Below are positions 44,925-56,935 of a DNA stretch of 64,000 nucleotides, piece by piece. The notes beneath the pieces were generated by a model, which was not told the origin of the DNA, did no database searches, and worked only from the letters and a program-made list of their open reading frames with translations. Source of the stretch: Folioceros fuciformis (Eukaryota > Anthocerotophyta > Anthocerotopsida > Anthocerotales). The DNA lies in assembly GCA_049999805.1 (NCBI GenBank), contig JBNGIO010006223.1, positions 263,356 to 327,355 of the forward strand, read 5' to 3'. Position numbers and translations under genes: made by a program. The stretch's first letter is position 1; each line of letters begins with the position of its first letter.

Positions 44925-47651
44925 ATTTATTTATTTATTTATTTATCATTAGGCGTATGCAGCCGTGAGGCTATAACGCCGAAACTGAATCCAAAACATG
45001 ATGGAATGGACACTTTGGGAAAGCGCAAAAGAAAGAGGATTAGAGCAAACAAAATAGCAAAACTAGATAGCTATGTCAATAAGCCTAAGTTAAGTAATCG
45101 CCAATCGCCTTGAAGTAAGAGAGAAGGTTTTCCCTGAGTTTGGGAACACTAAGAAGTTGGCGGATATCGTAATAAGAGCCTTGAAACATCTGGATCCAAG
45201 TGTTGCGAGTGGCCATACACTGGCCAAGGATGTGGTGACGAGTTTCTTCCGAAGACCTGCATTTCCGACAAAATGGATCTTCTTCAATGTTGAATCTCCT
45301 AAAGTAAGCCCTAATAGCCATATGCCCAGTCCGAAGCTAGGTGAGAAATGATAAGAGCTTACGGTCATGGAGACCAAGGCGTTGTAGCACCGAGACCAAA
45401 GGGCCACCAAGCACCACCCTCTTAAGCGCAGAAGCCTTAGTTGAGGAAACCCACCGTAAACGCCACTCATGTAGACTTGCAGCATGAATTTGCTGGCGAG
45501 CTCTGGACACTGATAGGATCCGGTCTTCGCGGGAAATGGGAAGAAGAGTGGCAGCCTTGGCGGTTACATCTGCATTCTCATTACCAACAATATTATGATG
45601 GCTCGGAATCCGGTGGAGATTAAGGGAAACCTCTGGATAAGCTACCGAGAAGGCATGGAAAGATGTTCTAGCCTGGAAAGACATGGCTTGGGCTGGGCGA
45701 GCCAAAGTGTCCGTTAAAGACATGATAGCTATTTGATTAGCAAGGAAAATTGTAACTGACGAAATCCTGGGGATGGAAGCAAAGAGGGTGGGCAAGCATG
45801 AAATTGCTTTGACCACAGAGAGGAGTTCTGCCTCATAAACCCCGTAGTATGTTTCTAAACCAAAAGATAATTGATGGACAATATTCCCTTTGAAGTAGAA
45901 AACAGCCATGCCCCCGGCATGACCATTTAGAAGAGAACCATCAGTGTAAATGGCAAGGGCATCAGGAGTCAAAAGATGTAGGGAATATGAGGCAATAGCC
46001 GAAGTGGGAGATTGTAAAATTACGATGGTTGTGGGTAAAGAAAGAGGAGAGGTACATGGAGGCATGAGTCGAGGAAAAATAGTCTCAATAACAGTGGAGG
46101 TGGGCAGTCCTAAAGCGGAGTACAGAGTACTAGGGGAAAGGAGTATGAGACGACTGCGGATAGCATTGTGGTAGCGTTTTTTGTAGTTAGTCATAGGAAG
46201 AAAGACTTGATGGATGGGGTGAGAGGGAGGGCAGGAGACGTTGCGGAGGAGAGAACGGAGAGAATGGCGTTAGAGGCTCAACTCCGTGGGCAGAAGAAAA
46301 GCTTCAAATTCCAGGGCATCAGTGGAGGTAGTTCGAAACGCACCAATAATGGCCCTACAGGCAAGACGTTGGACCCGTTGGAAGTGTTGAATGTGTGTAC
46401 GACCTCCGTTGAACCTGACATTGCAGCCGTAATCGAGCTTGGGCAGGACGACACTGATGTATAAATGTCGAAGAAGCTTAGTATTGAGGCCCCAAACTAA
46501 ATTCCCAAGAGAGATTATAGCTGACAAAGTACGCATTGCGGAAGCCCAAACCTGATGAACATGCGTGTTCCAAGTTAACTTGGAATTCAAATAGAAGCCC
46601 AAAAACCTAATACACTCGGAGAGAGTGATAAGGGAACCATCGGGTAACGAAAGAGTACATTCCTTTGTTGATTCCTTACGCTTCAGGGAAAAATGAATAA
46701 GTTCAAACTTGTTAGAATCGAACTCCACGAGGTGCGTAGAGGCCCACTCCGATGCCACACGAAGCCTGAAGTTCTTTTGGCATGAAGGAGCAATGACATA
46801 TGGCCCCATGTCATCAATCCAGCCAGTGCTACCACCCATGGTTTGAAGTTGAGTGATGAGATCAGAAGTGAAGAATAGGAAAAGAATAGGCGAGATTGGC
46901 GAACCCTGGGGTAACCCACAACTGATGGGAGCAAGAGTGTCAGGTTGACCATCCAGGCAAAGGGACGTCGCCCACTGAGACAGAAAGTGGAAGACCCAAT
47001 GGAGCAGCGGAGTTGGAAGGCCTTTTTTGCACATGACAGATAAGAGAATTTGATGGTTAAGTGAGTCATATGCACCTTTGATATCCATGAGGAGCAAGGA
47101 GAGAACATGTCGTTGACCCCAAGCCCTACAGATATCCTGAACAAGGAGAGCTACTGCATCGCTTGTACTCCGACCCGGCCAACCCCCCAAATGACTGGAG
47201 GGAAGGAGACCATGATTGTTCTCAACCAAGAAGGAGAGACGTGAAGCCATAAAACCCTCCAGGGCCTTGCCTAAGCAATTAAGAAGAGCAATAGGGCAAT
47301 ATGAGAGGGGTAACGAATAATTGGCCCGATTGAGTTTACGGAGAATGATGGTGAGCGAGTGAAGCCACGTCAAAGAATGATAACCCAGAGTGGAGCAAGC
47401 TTGGAAGATATATAAGTAAAATTGTTTGAGGAGGTCCCAACCCCTCTGAAGAAAACCTGCAGCAATGGTGTCCAGGCCTGCCGCTTTCTAGGCCATCGTA
47501 CCAAAGAGAGCCTGCTGCACCTCGTGCAAAGCAGGGGTGGGCCATGGGAAATGGGAAGCAGCGGACGGGGGAAGAGGAGGGGTGTCTGAAGAAGAGGGAA
47601 TAAAGCAAAACGGAGGACTGCACACTTGGCAGCATGAGAGTAAGCAAGGTG
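44925..47651 (-). mobile_element. 5'-truncated non-LTR retrotransposon of fungal Tad1-like type
   Basis: The 2.7-kb insert is bounded by perfect 16-bp direct repeats (44909–44924, 47652–47667). On the minus strand it ends in a (TAAA)n tail (44925–44944). It contains part of ORF2: reverse transcriptase, RNase H and a C-terminal CCHC-type zinc knuckle. ORF1 and the endonuclease are missing, as expected from aborted reverse transcription. The perfect duplication indicates a fairly recent insertion. Confidence 0.93.
45085..47530 (-). pseudogene. LINE ORF2 remnant: RT, RNase H, zinc knuckle
   Basis: One continuous minus-strand frame is broken by three stops (TAG 47488–47490, TAA 46270–46272, TAG 45337–45339) and no frameshift. 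RT motifs: KAAGLDTIAAGFL, LLLMDIKGAYDSLNH (motif A), GLPQGSPISPILFLFFTSDL (B), GWIDDMGPYV (C), NKFELIHFS and IRFLGFYLNSKLTWNTHV. RNase H: AIYTDGSLLNGHAGGMAVF, YYGVYEAELLSVVKAI (Glu), RIPSHHNIVGNENADVTAKA (His and Asp). The end has FCRKCRSSEETRHHILGQC. The motif-B wording with FLFF, the RSTSDAVALLVQDI stretch and the RT–RNase H–knuckle order are those of Tad1-like elements of filamentous fungi, not of plant L1 or RTE elements. Each stop can come from CAA or CAG by one C-to-T change. Confidence 0.9.
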
Positions 47652-47667
47652 TTTTCCGGTGAAGGTT
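47652..47667. repeat. target-site duplication of the LINE, 5' side copy
   Basis: Identical to 44909–44924. It marks the 5' truncation point of the element. Confidence 0.9.
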
Positions 47668-47951
47668 GAATAGAAGCTCATATATCATCTGCATCTGGAG
47701 TAGAAAAGATAGCACATACATTTGTCACCTCATTAATCAACAAATTTTACACAAATTCTTGTCTAGATATAATAAGGGTCAATCCTATTGTTCCAAGTTC
47801 CAAATCCCTAAGTTGACAAAGAAGCATTTTTATTTCTACGCGATCTTTACTGAACAAATCTTTACGTGTTGCTTGGTTGACTTGTTGTTGTTCATCGTCA
47901 GCATTCTATGTCTCAAAACTAGGTTGATTCAAGTCAATCTATGTCTCAAAA

Positions 47952-47961
47952 NNNNNNNNNN
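47952..47961. other. assembly gap, 10 N
   Basis: Ten N inside a repeated phrase present on both sides. Confidence 0.97.
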
Positions 47962-48328
47962 GGTTGATTCAAGTCAATCTATGTCTCAAAACTAGGTTGA
48001 TTCAAGTCGATACCCGACACGCTACCACCTGCTCTCTTGCCATAACCCGTAGTATTTCTAACAATTTGTAATAATGAGTTTAGGGTTTAAACCCTCTAAA
48101 CCCTAAATCCATTTTCTCTTTAAAATGCATAAATAAATTATAAGCTTAAATAATAACATGGATAATGTGATGAAAAAAGCTTGGCCAATTTATTTCTCTC
48201 CCTCCATTGGCTCAAAATGTATGTACCTCCTATTATGCATTACATATGTATTAGGCGTAAATGTAAGAGGTTTTGAGTGTTATAAACCTTGGCAAGTTGC
48301 TGGTTTTCTGCAGCATCCTGATCCTGCT

Positions 48329-48428
48329 NNNNNNNNNNNNNNNNNNNNNNNNNNNNNNNNNNNNNNNNNNNNNNNNNNNNNNNNNNNNNNNNNNNNNNNN
48401 NNNNNNNNNNNNNNNNNNNNNNNNNNNN
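48329..48428. other. assembly gap, 100 N
   Basis: Exactly 100 N, entered from TGATCCTGCT and followed by a 22-base tandem repeat that also contains TGATCCTGCT. Confidence 0.99.
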
Positions 48429-48927
48429 GGTCCTTCCTCCAAGGGTTGGTCCTTCCTCCAAGGGTTGGTCCTTCCACTGTTGCCTGATCCTGCTTCCAAG
48501 GGTTGGTCCTTCCACTATTGCCTTCATCTGATTGGTGCAAAGCAAAATTGATCATGTTGCCCAAAGAAAAGGGCTCCACGTTCAACCAGCATCGAAACAG
48601 ATGCAGAATGCGTCGAACCTTGCACATCTTGAGCCCGGTTTATTAGAAACTGCTGCTTTATTCGCTTTCCTTCCCAGCTGGGGGGGTGGGGGTCTGGAGG
48701 GATCTAGTACCGCTTCAATCCTGGGTGTCGATTCCTGATCTTCCTGTTTTCAGCCTCCACCTTTCGTTTCATCTACTCAATATATGTACCTACGTCCCGT
48801 TCACTCGGAAAATCCTGGCTCGAGGCATGCGTACTGTGGCCTCAAATGCGCTAAGGACGTAGGCCAATACGATATGGACCGGAGACTGATCACCACCAAA
48901 AGAATACACACATAAATCTGTACACGC

Positions 48928-51443
48928 TTAAGGCGACTCGGAGGCAGTGACCTGCACCTCCTCAATCACATATGGAGCATAGCGCTTCAGGAGCAGATGT
49001 AACCTGTCTTCAAAAGGCCGCACACGATCTGGACCCAGATGTTTTGCCATTTGCTCCCATCGCCGTTTGCAGATGTGTCCCTCCCTACACAGAATCTCAG
49101 AATTGTCACTCTCCGTGGCCCGTTAATTGCACAGCACACTCATGTTCTTAAACTCACCTGTGCCCGAGAAGGCTATCCCAGTCCACAGCATCGTCAGAGC
49201 ATGCACCAGACTCCAGTAACCTGCCAGCAATAGTGCGAAGTTACAAATGATGAGGGGGCCAAAGCTTTTAACGTGGGTGCATTGGCCACAACATGCAATG
49301 GGCACACCTCTTCAGTAGGAGACAATCATCCACGTTGGCCCACAACCCCTCCGCTACCATGGACGACCGCAACATCCCGTACCTGTTTTGAGAAACATCA
49401 TCTCGGTCAAAAACCAACATGGCACAACTGAAAGAAGGGAAAACAGAAGACCTACCAGGCCTTGCAAATTACAGCGTGTGACCGGGTGCCCAAGGCCTCA
49501 GATATGGAGTCCCAGTTGATGTCCTCCCGAATCTGTTGCCACACCAAGGTTATTGTTATTCCTTTGGCGGTTGGTATCCATCCTCTAGAGCAATCCATGA
49601 AAACGAGGCAAATGGATCATACTAATCGACGATCGAATTTCTCGCCCTCCTGAGGCATTTGAGCCTTAGAACGAATGCAAGCATGCACCAGACTGGCAAC
49701 AGTTTCCAATTCACTCTGGAGAAAAGGTCCTGTCATAAAACATGAGTCCACGAGCTTGAGGACTTGATAGCGATGCAATAATTCGATCTTGCCTGGCAAT
49801 CACCACACAGGGAAGGAAACCTTGCTAACCGGTTCGGCGCGTTCCCTTAATCTTTAAATCTCGCCATTTGTCCTTTGCAGCATAGGAGTATCTCCCCAGC
49901 TTCTCTGCAATCTTCGTCCATTTCGACCCGTGTTCAGCATGCAGCCTACACGAGATGCGGGCAAGAGCCTGAGTGACGCAGATTGCATTCAAACTGCAGA
50001 GAGAGGATTCAAGCACAGTCAATTACCTTATAAGTTCTGCTTCCTCCTCTGCTGACCACTTCCCTAGATGGTTACTTCCATGCAGAAGCCTTTGTACCCG
50101 AGAGTAGATCGCTTTCAGTGATCGGCGTGGAAGACTTTTGCCTGCAAAAGGCAGTAATAGCAAGTCACAACACAAAAGACTTTCTCTGCTCCTGCAAGCA
50201 TGTGGTAGGAGTTCCTTCTAAACACTAGGAAGCCCTGATTACCTACGACCGTAACAAAAAAGCAAACGAGGACACACAGACATACCTATCTCAACCCAGC
50301 AACCAGCACAATGTTTGAGAGTCTTGCCGGATAGGAGCTTCCCTAGACCTTCTTCTTCGCTCCAGCCACTCTCCTGAGAAGAATTTGGACATACATAGAT
50401 CAGGCACCCAAACAAAGATCGCGAACACGGTCAGAGGTGGGGATGCTACATACTGCGAAATAGTCACGCACAGCTCGCTTCAAGATCTCATCCTCTTCTC
50501 GGGAGAATCTGCCAAAGAGGACGTCCCTGCGCTTATTATCCTTAAACCAACACTCCCGGACGGGACCAGAAGCATCAGGAATGTCCAGTAGCGTGTCAGT
50601 GTTGGCGTCCTTGTTCTGCCCGTGCCCACAATCTTGTGCCTCACCGGCAGATGTTGGATGATGCAGAATTTCATTAGCTTGTGTCTCGACCGGATCCTCC
50701 TGAAACCTCACTTTCTTCGGCGTTGTTGCTTTGAACTGCTTCACAATGCCGTCGCTCCCTCGCTTCAGTGCGGAGGGTGTCTGAGGAGCTGCTTGGCCAC
50801 GTACGGCGGTCACGGAATCCGGAGTTGCAACCTCTGCTGCACCGGAGTCGTCTTTTCGACGCCTCTTCTTCTCACTTGCGTGTTCGGATGGCGTTGCAGC
50901 GCTGTCCTGAGGAGCAGCAGAGTCTCGAGGCAGTCCGGAGCTGCCCTCCGTAACAGCGGCATCCGCAATTGAAAGGCCTACGCCTTCGTGCCTGTCGTCC
51001 CTGCGCCTCTTCTTGCGAACTGCGGGTTCCAATCGTGGAGCCTCCAGCGGTGCACCCGAGCTGGCCCCTTTCACGACAACCCTAGGTGCAAGCTTTGCAG
51101 CACCGAACTTGGCCTTCCTGCGCCTCTTCTTGTCACCTGCTTGTTCGGATTGAGTAGCCTGCTCCTCGGTGCCATGAAGGTCACACTCCCTCGATGCGGC
51201 TGTGCTGGCTAAATCCCCTCCCTTGCGCATCTTCCGAGACGAACCTGACTCCGGGCCTGTCTTTGAACGTGTCTGTGCCGATGCCTCGTCGCTTGCTGCC
51301 TGCGATGGCGCACAATGTTCGGACCCGAAGAAAAGCTTTCTTCGAGCGTGGCCACTATCATCGCCGGCCAGACTTTGATCAGGCAGCTTGGTACTGACTT
51401 GCCGCCTTCCCTTGATCCGCGCACTGCTTGCTTCTCCTCCCAT
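48928..51443 (-). CDS. REB1: Myb-domain REB1/TTF1/DMTF1-type DNA-binding protein, 9 exons
   Basis: Proteins of this family bind rDNA terminators or promoters with a tandem Myb region; plant members are annotated as RNA polymerase I termination factor-like. Exons on the minus strand: 51443–50454, 50373–50286, 50141–50027, 49945–49830, 49729–49623, 49532–49456, 49382–49308, 49220–49158, 49084–48928 (595 aa), GT–AG throughout with consistent phases. The first 310 residues are low-complexity and basic, with three related blocks each carrying KKRRR (DKKRRRK, RKKRRRDD, EKKRRRKDD). The Myb region starts at GRFSREEDEILKRAV and continues through SLPRRSLKAIYSRVQRLL, GKWSAEEEAELIRLHAEHGS, KWTKIAEKLGRYSYAAKDKW, DINWDSISEALGTRSHAV and CKRRWEQMAKHLG. 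The start codon MGGEASSARI is the first in the frame. Its exact DNA target cannot be told from sequence. Confidence 0.88.
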
Positions 51444-53174
51444 CCTTTTCGCTCGAGAGCATTGGCAAGACCACTGACGACTTCAAAAGTTGGAAAACAC
51501 ATACAAGTACAATATACGTATGTACTTGGATGAAAATGTTCCCCCCTTGGGTTACTTCGGTTTATGAAGGAAGGGTATACACATGTATTGTATATATGTA
51601 TGTACGTATATATGTATGTATGTATATATGTGTATGTATACAAGCCATCATGGCTTGCCAATTGCGAGGACTCACACACTCATTAACCTTGGCTTATGTA
51701 TGAGGTGAGAGGGAGACCTTGGATACGTAGAGTGCTAGTATTAGAGCACTCATAAAGCTATAATTCACATTCATGGAGTTACAAACATGGGCTTGGTGTG
51801 GCTACAGGCACTCACCCAATATCAAAAATTCAGCCCGGAGATCTTGTTCTTAATCTTATCTTGATCTTATCAATATACAAATCAATGCATCACATTAGAA
51901 CAATTAGCAGGAATGTCCCAAGCACACCAAGCAAGTGGACATCCTGGCTTGCTGTACACACTCAGGGCAAGCTACTGGTGGGGCAGCCCCTCTATCCCCC
52001 CTTCATCAGCTCCAAAAGGGACATCATTGGCATGGATTTCTGGATCCATGGCACCTAAGCAGCAATGAAAACCAAAAACCAGAAACCAAGTCCTAACATG
52101 TTCATGTTATTTGCTAATACATTTTCAAGTGGACAGATCTCAGTGGTCAGAGAAGCAATCACCTGGTAAGAACATCCAACACCCAAAAACTAAGACAAAA
52201 GCAAAGCAATCACCTGGTCAGAACACCCAAAAACTAAGATACGAGCATCTCCTCCAACCAAAAGATAAGCCGTAGAATAGATTTCAAAAAAGTATGTGGG
52301 CAAACTCACTTGCTGAGCCATGTAGCAGTAGGCAGTAGGTAGTCTTCCCAAAGGCACCAGGGTAACAAGGAGTCAACCAAGGAGAGGGCTAAGGGATCAA
52401 CAGGAGGGGGAGGGGATGCAAGCTAAGAGTGAAGGACCAACAAATTGTTCTAGGTATAAGAAGAAGAGAAGTTAAGACAAGCTATCATGGAGGTACAGAT
52501 CCCAAGAACCAAGTGTTACACAAGGAGTGCATCATGGGACACAGTTCTTCCTACTGACTAGAACTTTGTGGCAAGAGTGCGTTAACAACTCCTTAACATC
52601 TAAGGAGCCGTCAATTCCATCATTGCGCAACCTTAAAAAATTGAAGCCCTAACCTCTTTAGCATCTAAGAAGCCGTTAATTCCATCATTGCGCACCCTTA
52701 AAAATTGAAAAATTGAAGCCCTAACCCGCTAGCTGGCAATCCATCCAGTGTAAGATGCTTTTATCACATACATACATACCAAAGTAAGTGTATGTATGTA
52801 TGTATGTATGTATGTATGTATGTATGTATGTATATATGTATGTATGTATGTATGTATATATGTATGTATGTCGCTTGAACGGAACGAGACTAATACGGAT
52901 CTTGAATTCAACTCAGTCTCATCAGGCAGGAGAGGACTGGAGCGGGGACACGGCCAGTGGCAACAAGAGACGTTTGCCTGCCGGCGTTTCTCACAGTTTT
53001 GTCGGTGGGCTTTTGAGGATCCCATTCTCCAGTGGCTTTGAATGCGCACAGGGGGCAAAGCCGGCAAGGCTCGTTGTGCCACTGTTCATGGATGCAGGGA
53101 AGGGTCCAGTGCCACTGACTCTGTGGGCATCCCTTCTACGTCTGAGGTGACGGCCGAGGGCCAAATCCGCAAGC
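51444..53174. other. intergenic with TATG microsatellites
   Basis: Between the divergent REB1-like and PELO genes. It contains two (GTAT)n tracts (51588–51641 and 52789–52872) and a direct duplication at about 52575–52720 (TAAGGAGCCGTCAATTCC and TAAGAAGCCGTTAATTCC, each followed by ATCATTGCGCA and TTGAAGCCCTAACC). The last 250 bases are GC-richer and are the probable PELO promoter. Confidence 0.5.
52789..52872. repeat. (TATG)n microsatellite
   Basis: About 20 units of TATG with TATATATG interruptions. Overlapping frames reading YVCM or IHTY are artefacts of it. Confidence 0.97.
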
Positions 53175-55799
53175 ATGAAGCTTGTGAAACAGGATTTCAG
53201 GCCAGGAGAATCTGGCTATGTGCAGGTTACTTTGTACAATATATTTGTGGGCGATTCCGTCTCTGTTTTGCCCTACGATTGCTCGCTCACGTGCACAGCT
53301 TATGCATGCAGGTTTTGCCTGAGGAGTCTGATGATCTATGGCATGTGTACAACTTGATCAACAAGGGGGACGTCGTCTCCGCCGTAACAGTCAGGTGAAC
53401 GAGTGGTAGGGGGGGAAGCTGATATCGTAATCATTTCCATCGTCTGAAATTGTTCAACCCTCACTGACAGGAAGATCCACAAGGAAACCTCCTCCGGAGC
53501 CAATGACTCGGAGCGTATTCGAATTAGGCTTGGAGTGGAGGTTGAGGTTCGTTGTGCTCTCGAAGGGAGCAAATTGCTTCACTGCCAGTGACTGCAACCC
53601 CTAGAATATGAATTTGAGCAGAGTTCATCTGAATTTTTGCAGAGCGTGGATTACGACAACGTGGCAGCTGTTCTCCGCGTCCGTGGGAAGAACATCACCG
53701 AAAACGATCACGTCAAGGTATGCGAATGCTTAAGGGGCCTGCCTTCCCCTTTCTTGTACGCTGGACCTCTAAGGGAGGTAACATGGAGTCAAACCTTTTT
53801 GCAGCTGGGAGCGTATCATACCCTAGAGATCGAACAAAAACGAACCCTTTCCATACGAAAGGTAGGTTTTAGGTCCGTGGCTTAGTGCCTTAGCTTTGAT
53901 TCCTTTTTCTCTCTTGTTTTCTTTTTTTCTTTTTCTGCATGGAAGGGGCCGAAGTGCAGCGTTGCAGTTCAGTACGTGGTATTTGTTACATCGCAATCTG
54001 TAGGCTGTCTGGGATTCTTTCGCCACAGAAACCCTCACGCAAGCTTGTGGTAAGTTGTTTCTCGTCCCTAGGTCATACACCTCTTGTGGCCGGGTGGGTA
54101 TGAGCGTGTTCATTCAGGCGATCCATGCTATGCTCTGATACTGTGCAGATGCTGCGGCCAGTGCCGACTTGGCGGCCTTGATGATGCAGGAGGGCCTAGC
54201 AAACCTGTGTCTTATAGGATCCAGGTACGTTTTGGGAAACAAAACCAGGTATGGATTTTTTTGTTTCTTTCGATTTGTATGATTGGATGATGGGTATTAT
54301 CCCACCTGCCGGCGTTGCCTGTGAGTTTGGCAGTATAACTACTGTGAAAGCTCGAGTGGAAACATCGATACCACGAAAACGAGGCCCAGCTATTGCGGGT
54401 TATGACAAGGTTAGGGATGTACAAGAGGTGGATGTGGTGATGCCTGACAGAGTGGTTAATGGTGTGTGTGTGTGTGTGGCAAATTTTGTTTGGGCGCAGT
54501 AAGTAAGGTGTGGGCTGTTGTTGCCGTTGGCAGGCATTGAGCGGGTTCTTCAAGAATGTACTTCAGGTACAAAAGACTGTGATGAAGTGATTTGGTTTGC
54601 AGGACACGAGAGCAGTGGTGACGATAACAGTGTGACAACAGGCTGTTGTGCTCCACGTGGATTTTGCGGTGGTACGATGTTTGATCATAGCAAGTCCAGG
54701 GTTCACCAAGGTAGGACACGTTGTGGTAAAGGGTTAAGATGCGGATGCAGGTGCAGTTTGTGTTGGGAAAGTTGAGCAGGAAGGAGTGTTTGGTGTTGGA
54801 TGGAAGTTCAGGATCAGTTCTATGAGTATATGCTGTTGGAAGCCTCGAGACGAGATTTGCGTGCCGTGATAGAGAACAAGTCGAAGATTCTGTTAAGTCA
54901 TGCGTCATCTGGCTACAAGTAGGTAGAGCGTGCGTGTGGGGAAGAAAATGATTGGAACAAGAGTTTATTGCAGTATGTGCAGCTGACAAGAGAGCAAGAA
55001 TGTAGCATGGTGAGATGGTGATATTAAGTTGAAGTGTGGAAAACGTGCAGACACGCACTGAAGGAGTTGCTGGCGTCCCCTGCAATCATGATGCAGGTGA
55101 AGGATACAAAGGCAGCCAAGGAGGTAGAGGCATGGTTGTGGTGTGGTGTGGTGAAAGTTAGGAAGAAAGATGGGAGAGCGAAATGGTGATCGGCTGAGGA
55201 GTGTGTTAATGTGCAGGTGAAGGCACTGGATGATTTCTATAAAATGCTTTCGTCCGTAAGTATTTGTGAAATTGAAAAAGGGGAAGGGGCGTAGAGGAGA
55301 GAGAAAGGGGGGCAAGGTGATAGTGTTGGGAGGGTTGTGGTGGCAGGAACCAAGTCGTGCGTTTTATGGGCCTCGCCATGTGGAGGCTGCACAGGAGCAG
55401 GGGGCGGTGCAGACGTTGCTGATTTCTGACGAGCTGTTGAGGTAAGTATTGGGACAGTGGTCGGTCGGGTTGTGGTGAAAGGAAAAGGAGGGCAATGAAG
55501 TTGCGTAGTGATTTGGAGCGTGTTTTGGTTGGCAGAAACTGTGATGTGGTGACCCGGCGGAAGTATGTGACGCTGGTGGATTCGGTGAAGGAGCTGGGCG
55601 GTGCGGCGTACGTGTTTTCTTCGCAGCATGTGTCTGGAGAACGTAAGTTATTGTTTGAGGAGGAAAGGTTGCAGGGAAGTTGGGCGGCTGGCCCAAGGTG
55701 ATTTTGCTTGGGTGGGCTGTGACAGAGCTGGGACAGCTAACGGGCATAGCTGCAATTTTGAGGTTTCCTTTGCCGGATTTGGAGGACATGGAGTTGTGA
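53175..55799 (+). CDS. PELO: Pelota/Dom34, ribosome rescue factor, 16 exons
   Basis: Pelota with Hbs1 splits ribosomes stalled on truncated or structured mRNA (no-go and non-stop decay) and resembles eRF1 without its GGQ loop. Exons: 53175–53225, 53312–53394, 53471–53546, 53643–53717, 53805–53861, 54004–54049, 54149–54224, 54334–54409, 54534–54566, 54642–54710, 54812–54918, 55051–55123, 55217–55255, 55347–55441, 55536–55642, 55726–55799 (378 aa, the usual length). Landmarks: [142 protein letters not shown] and, at the end, [19 protein letters not shown]. All introns are GT–AG and 70–170 nt. No GGQ is present, as expected for the family. Confidence 0.95.
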
Positions 55800-55880
55800 A
55801 GGCAGGATTGATGGGGAGGGGGTGCGCGGAAGCCGTAGTGTTATATGGGAGTTGAGGAATGTGGAGGCCTGAGCTGAGCC

Positions 55881-55944
55881 GGGCAGGGCAGGGCAGGGCA
55901 GGGCAGGGCAGGGCAGGGCAGGGCAGGGCAGGGCAGGGCAGGGC
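55881..55944 (+). repeat. (GGGCA)n tandem repeat, about 12.8 copies
   Basis: Twelve complete GGGCA units and a final GGGC, perfect, starting 82 bases after the PELO stop codon. The G3N2 spacing is able to form G-quadruplexes on the plus (sense) strand. Confidence 0.97.
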
Positions 55945-56935
55945 CAGCTGACGTGAGGCGAGGGCAGGCGACCCCCGCGGCGAGACAACGGGTCTGGTGA
56001 GGGCTGCTGGTGAATAGAACTGAAGCTGAGGGTGATTCGGCGTGGGGAGAGAGGAGGTGAAGGGCAGTGTGCAGTGGCCTGGCGCCGCGTTCCGCCAAGC
56101 TTTCCAACGACATCCCAACTCCCTTGCATGTTTCCGTTTCCACGAGCATCCATATCCATCCATCCAGAGACGGACGACGGGGTTCCGTTGGGCGAGTAGG
56201 TTGTGTAGGTAGGTAGGTGAGAAGTTGGCGGTGGCACGCAGGTAGCTAGGGTTTGCTTTGCTTGTAGCTGTAGCTGGATTTGTGAAGCTGGGTGTGGCTG
56301 TGGCTGTGGCTGGGGCTGGTGCTGTGGGTTGTGTGCTCCTGCTTTGGCCAGGCCATTGGTGCCCTGCAAGCAGCGGCTTGCTGCCAATGGGAGAGCAGTG
56401 TTTGTTAACTTGGCTCCTTTTGCCACAGCACGGGTTGACATTGACGTGGATAACAAGGCAATGGTGGAAGTTGGTGTTAGCAGGCTGCCTCGGCCCTCCA
56501 TCCGGAGTCGAGTCCGGCCAGGCAATGGTTGCCTTGGAGTCTGTGCCTGTAGCGTGAAGTGGCCGGGCTCGGCCGGGCCCGGCCTGGCCTGGCGTGATCT
56601 GACCTTTCTGTGCCTCTGCCACGCAAAATCCAAGCTGGCCCCGGCTTGGCCGGATGCAACAGCAAACCATGTGTGTACACGTGTATGAAAGGTTAGTACG
56701 GTACGTCATGGTATGGTAGCGAGCGGAGGGAGAATACTTATGTAATTGTTGTCTAGTTTACGGTACGTATGTATGTTGGCTTGTATAACGCTGTGTTAGT
56801 GCTAAGTATGGAGGTACATGTACGCATTTCCGATGTTGGAGTAGAATGTGGGAAGGGAATGCAAAGGAGGGGAAAGTGGGTGTAGGTAGGACATGTACGG
56901 TTTCGGAAGGGAAGAAGGAGCGGGGAAAGAGGGTG

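Larger units (their letters stand above)
47668..48927. other. spacer with two assembly gaps and short repeats
   Basis: No gene is visible. The 33-base phrase around GGTTGATTCAAGTCAATC occurs on both sides of the 10-N gap, and a third partial copy follows. After the 100-N gap a 22-base unit (GGTTGGTCCTTCCTCCAAG type) is repeated about four times, and TCCTGCT precedes and follows the gap. Confidence 0.5.

Noticed and set aside
55648-56709. Long minus-strand open frame of 353 codons opposite the PELO 3' end
   Set aside because: It is Pro/Ala/Ser-rich, overlaps PELO exon 16 and the (GGGCA)n tract, and a second frame of similar length overlaps it. High GC and repeats explain it.
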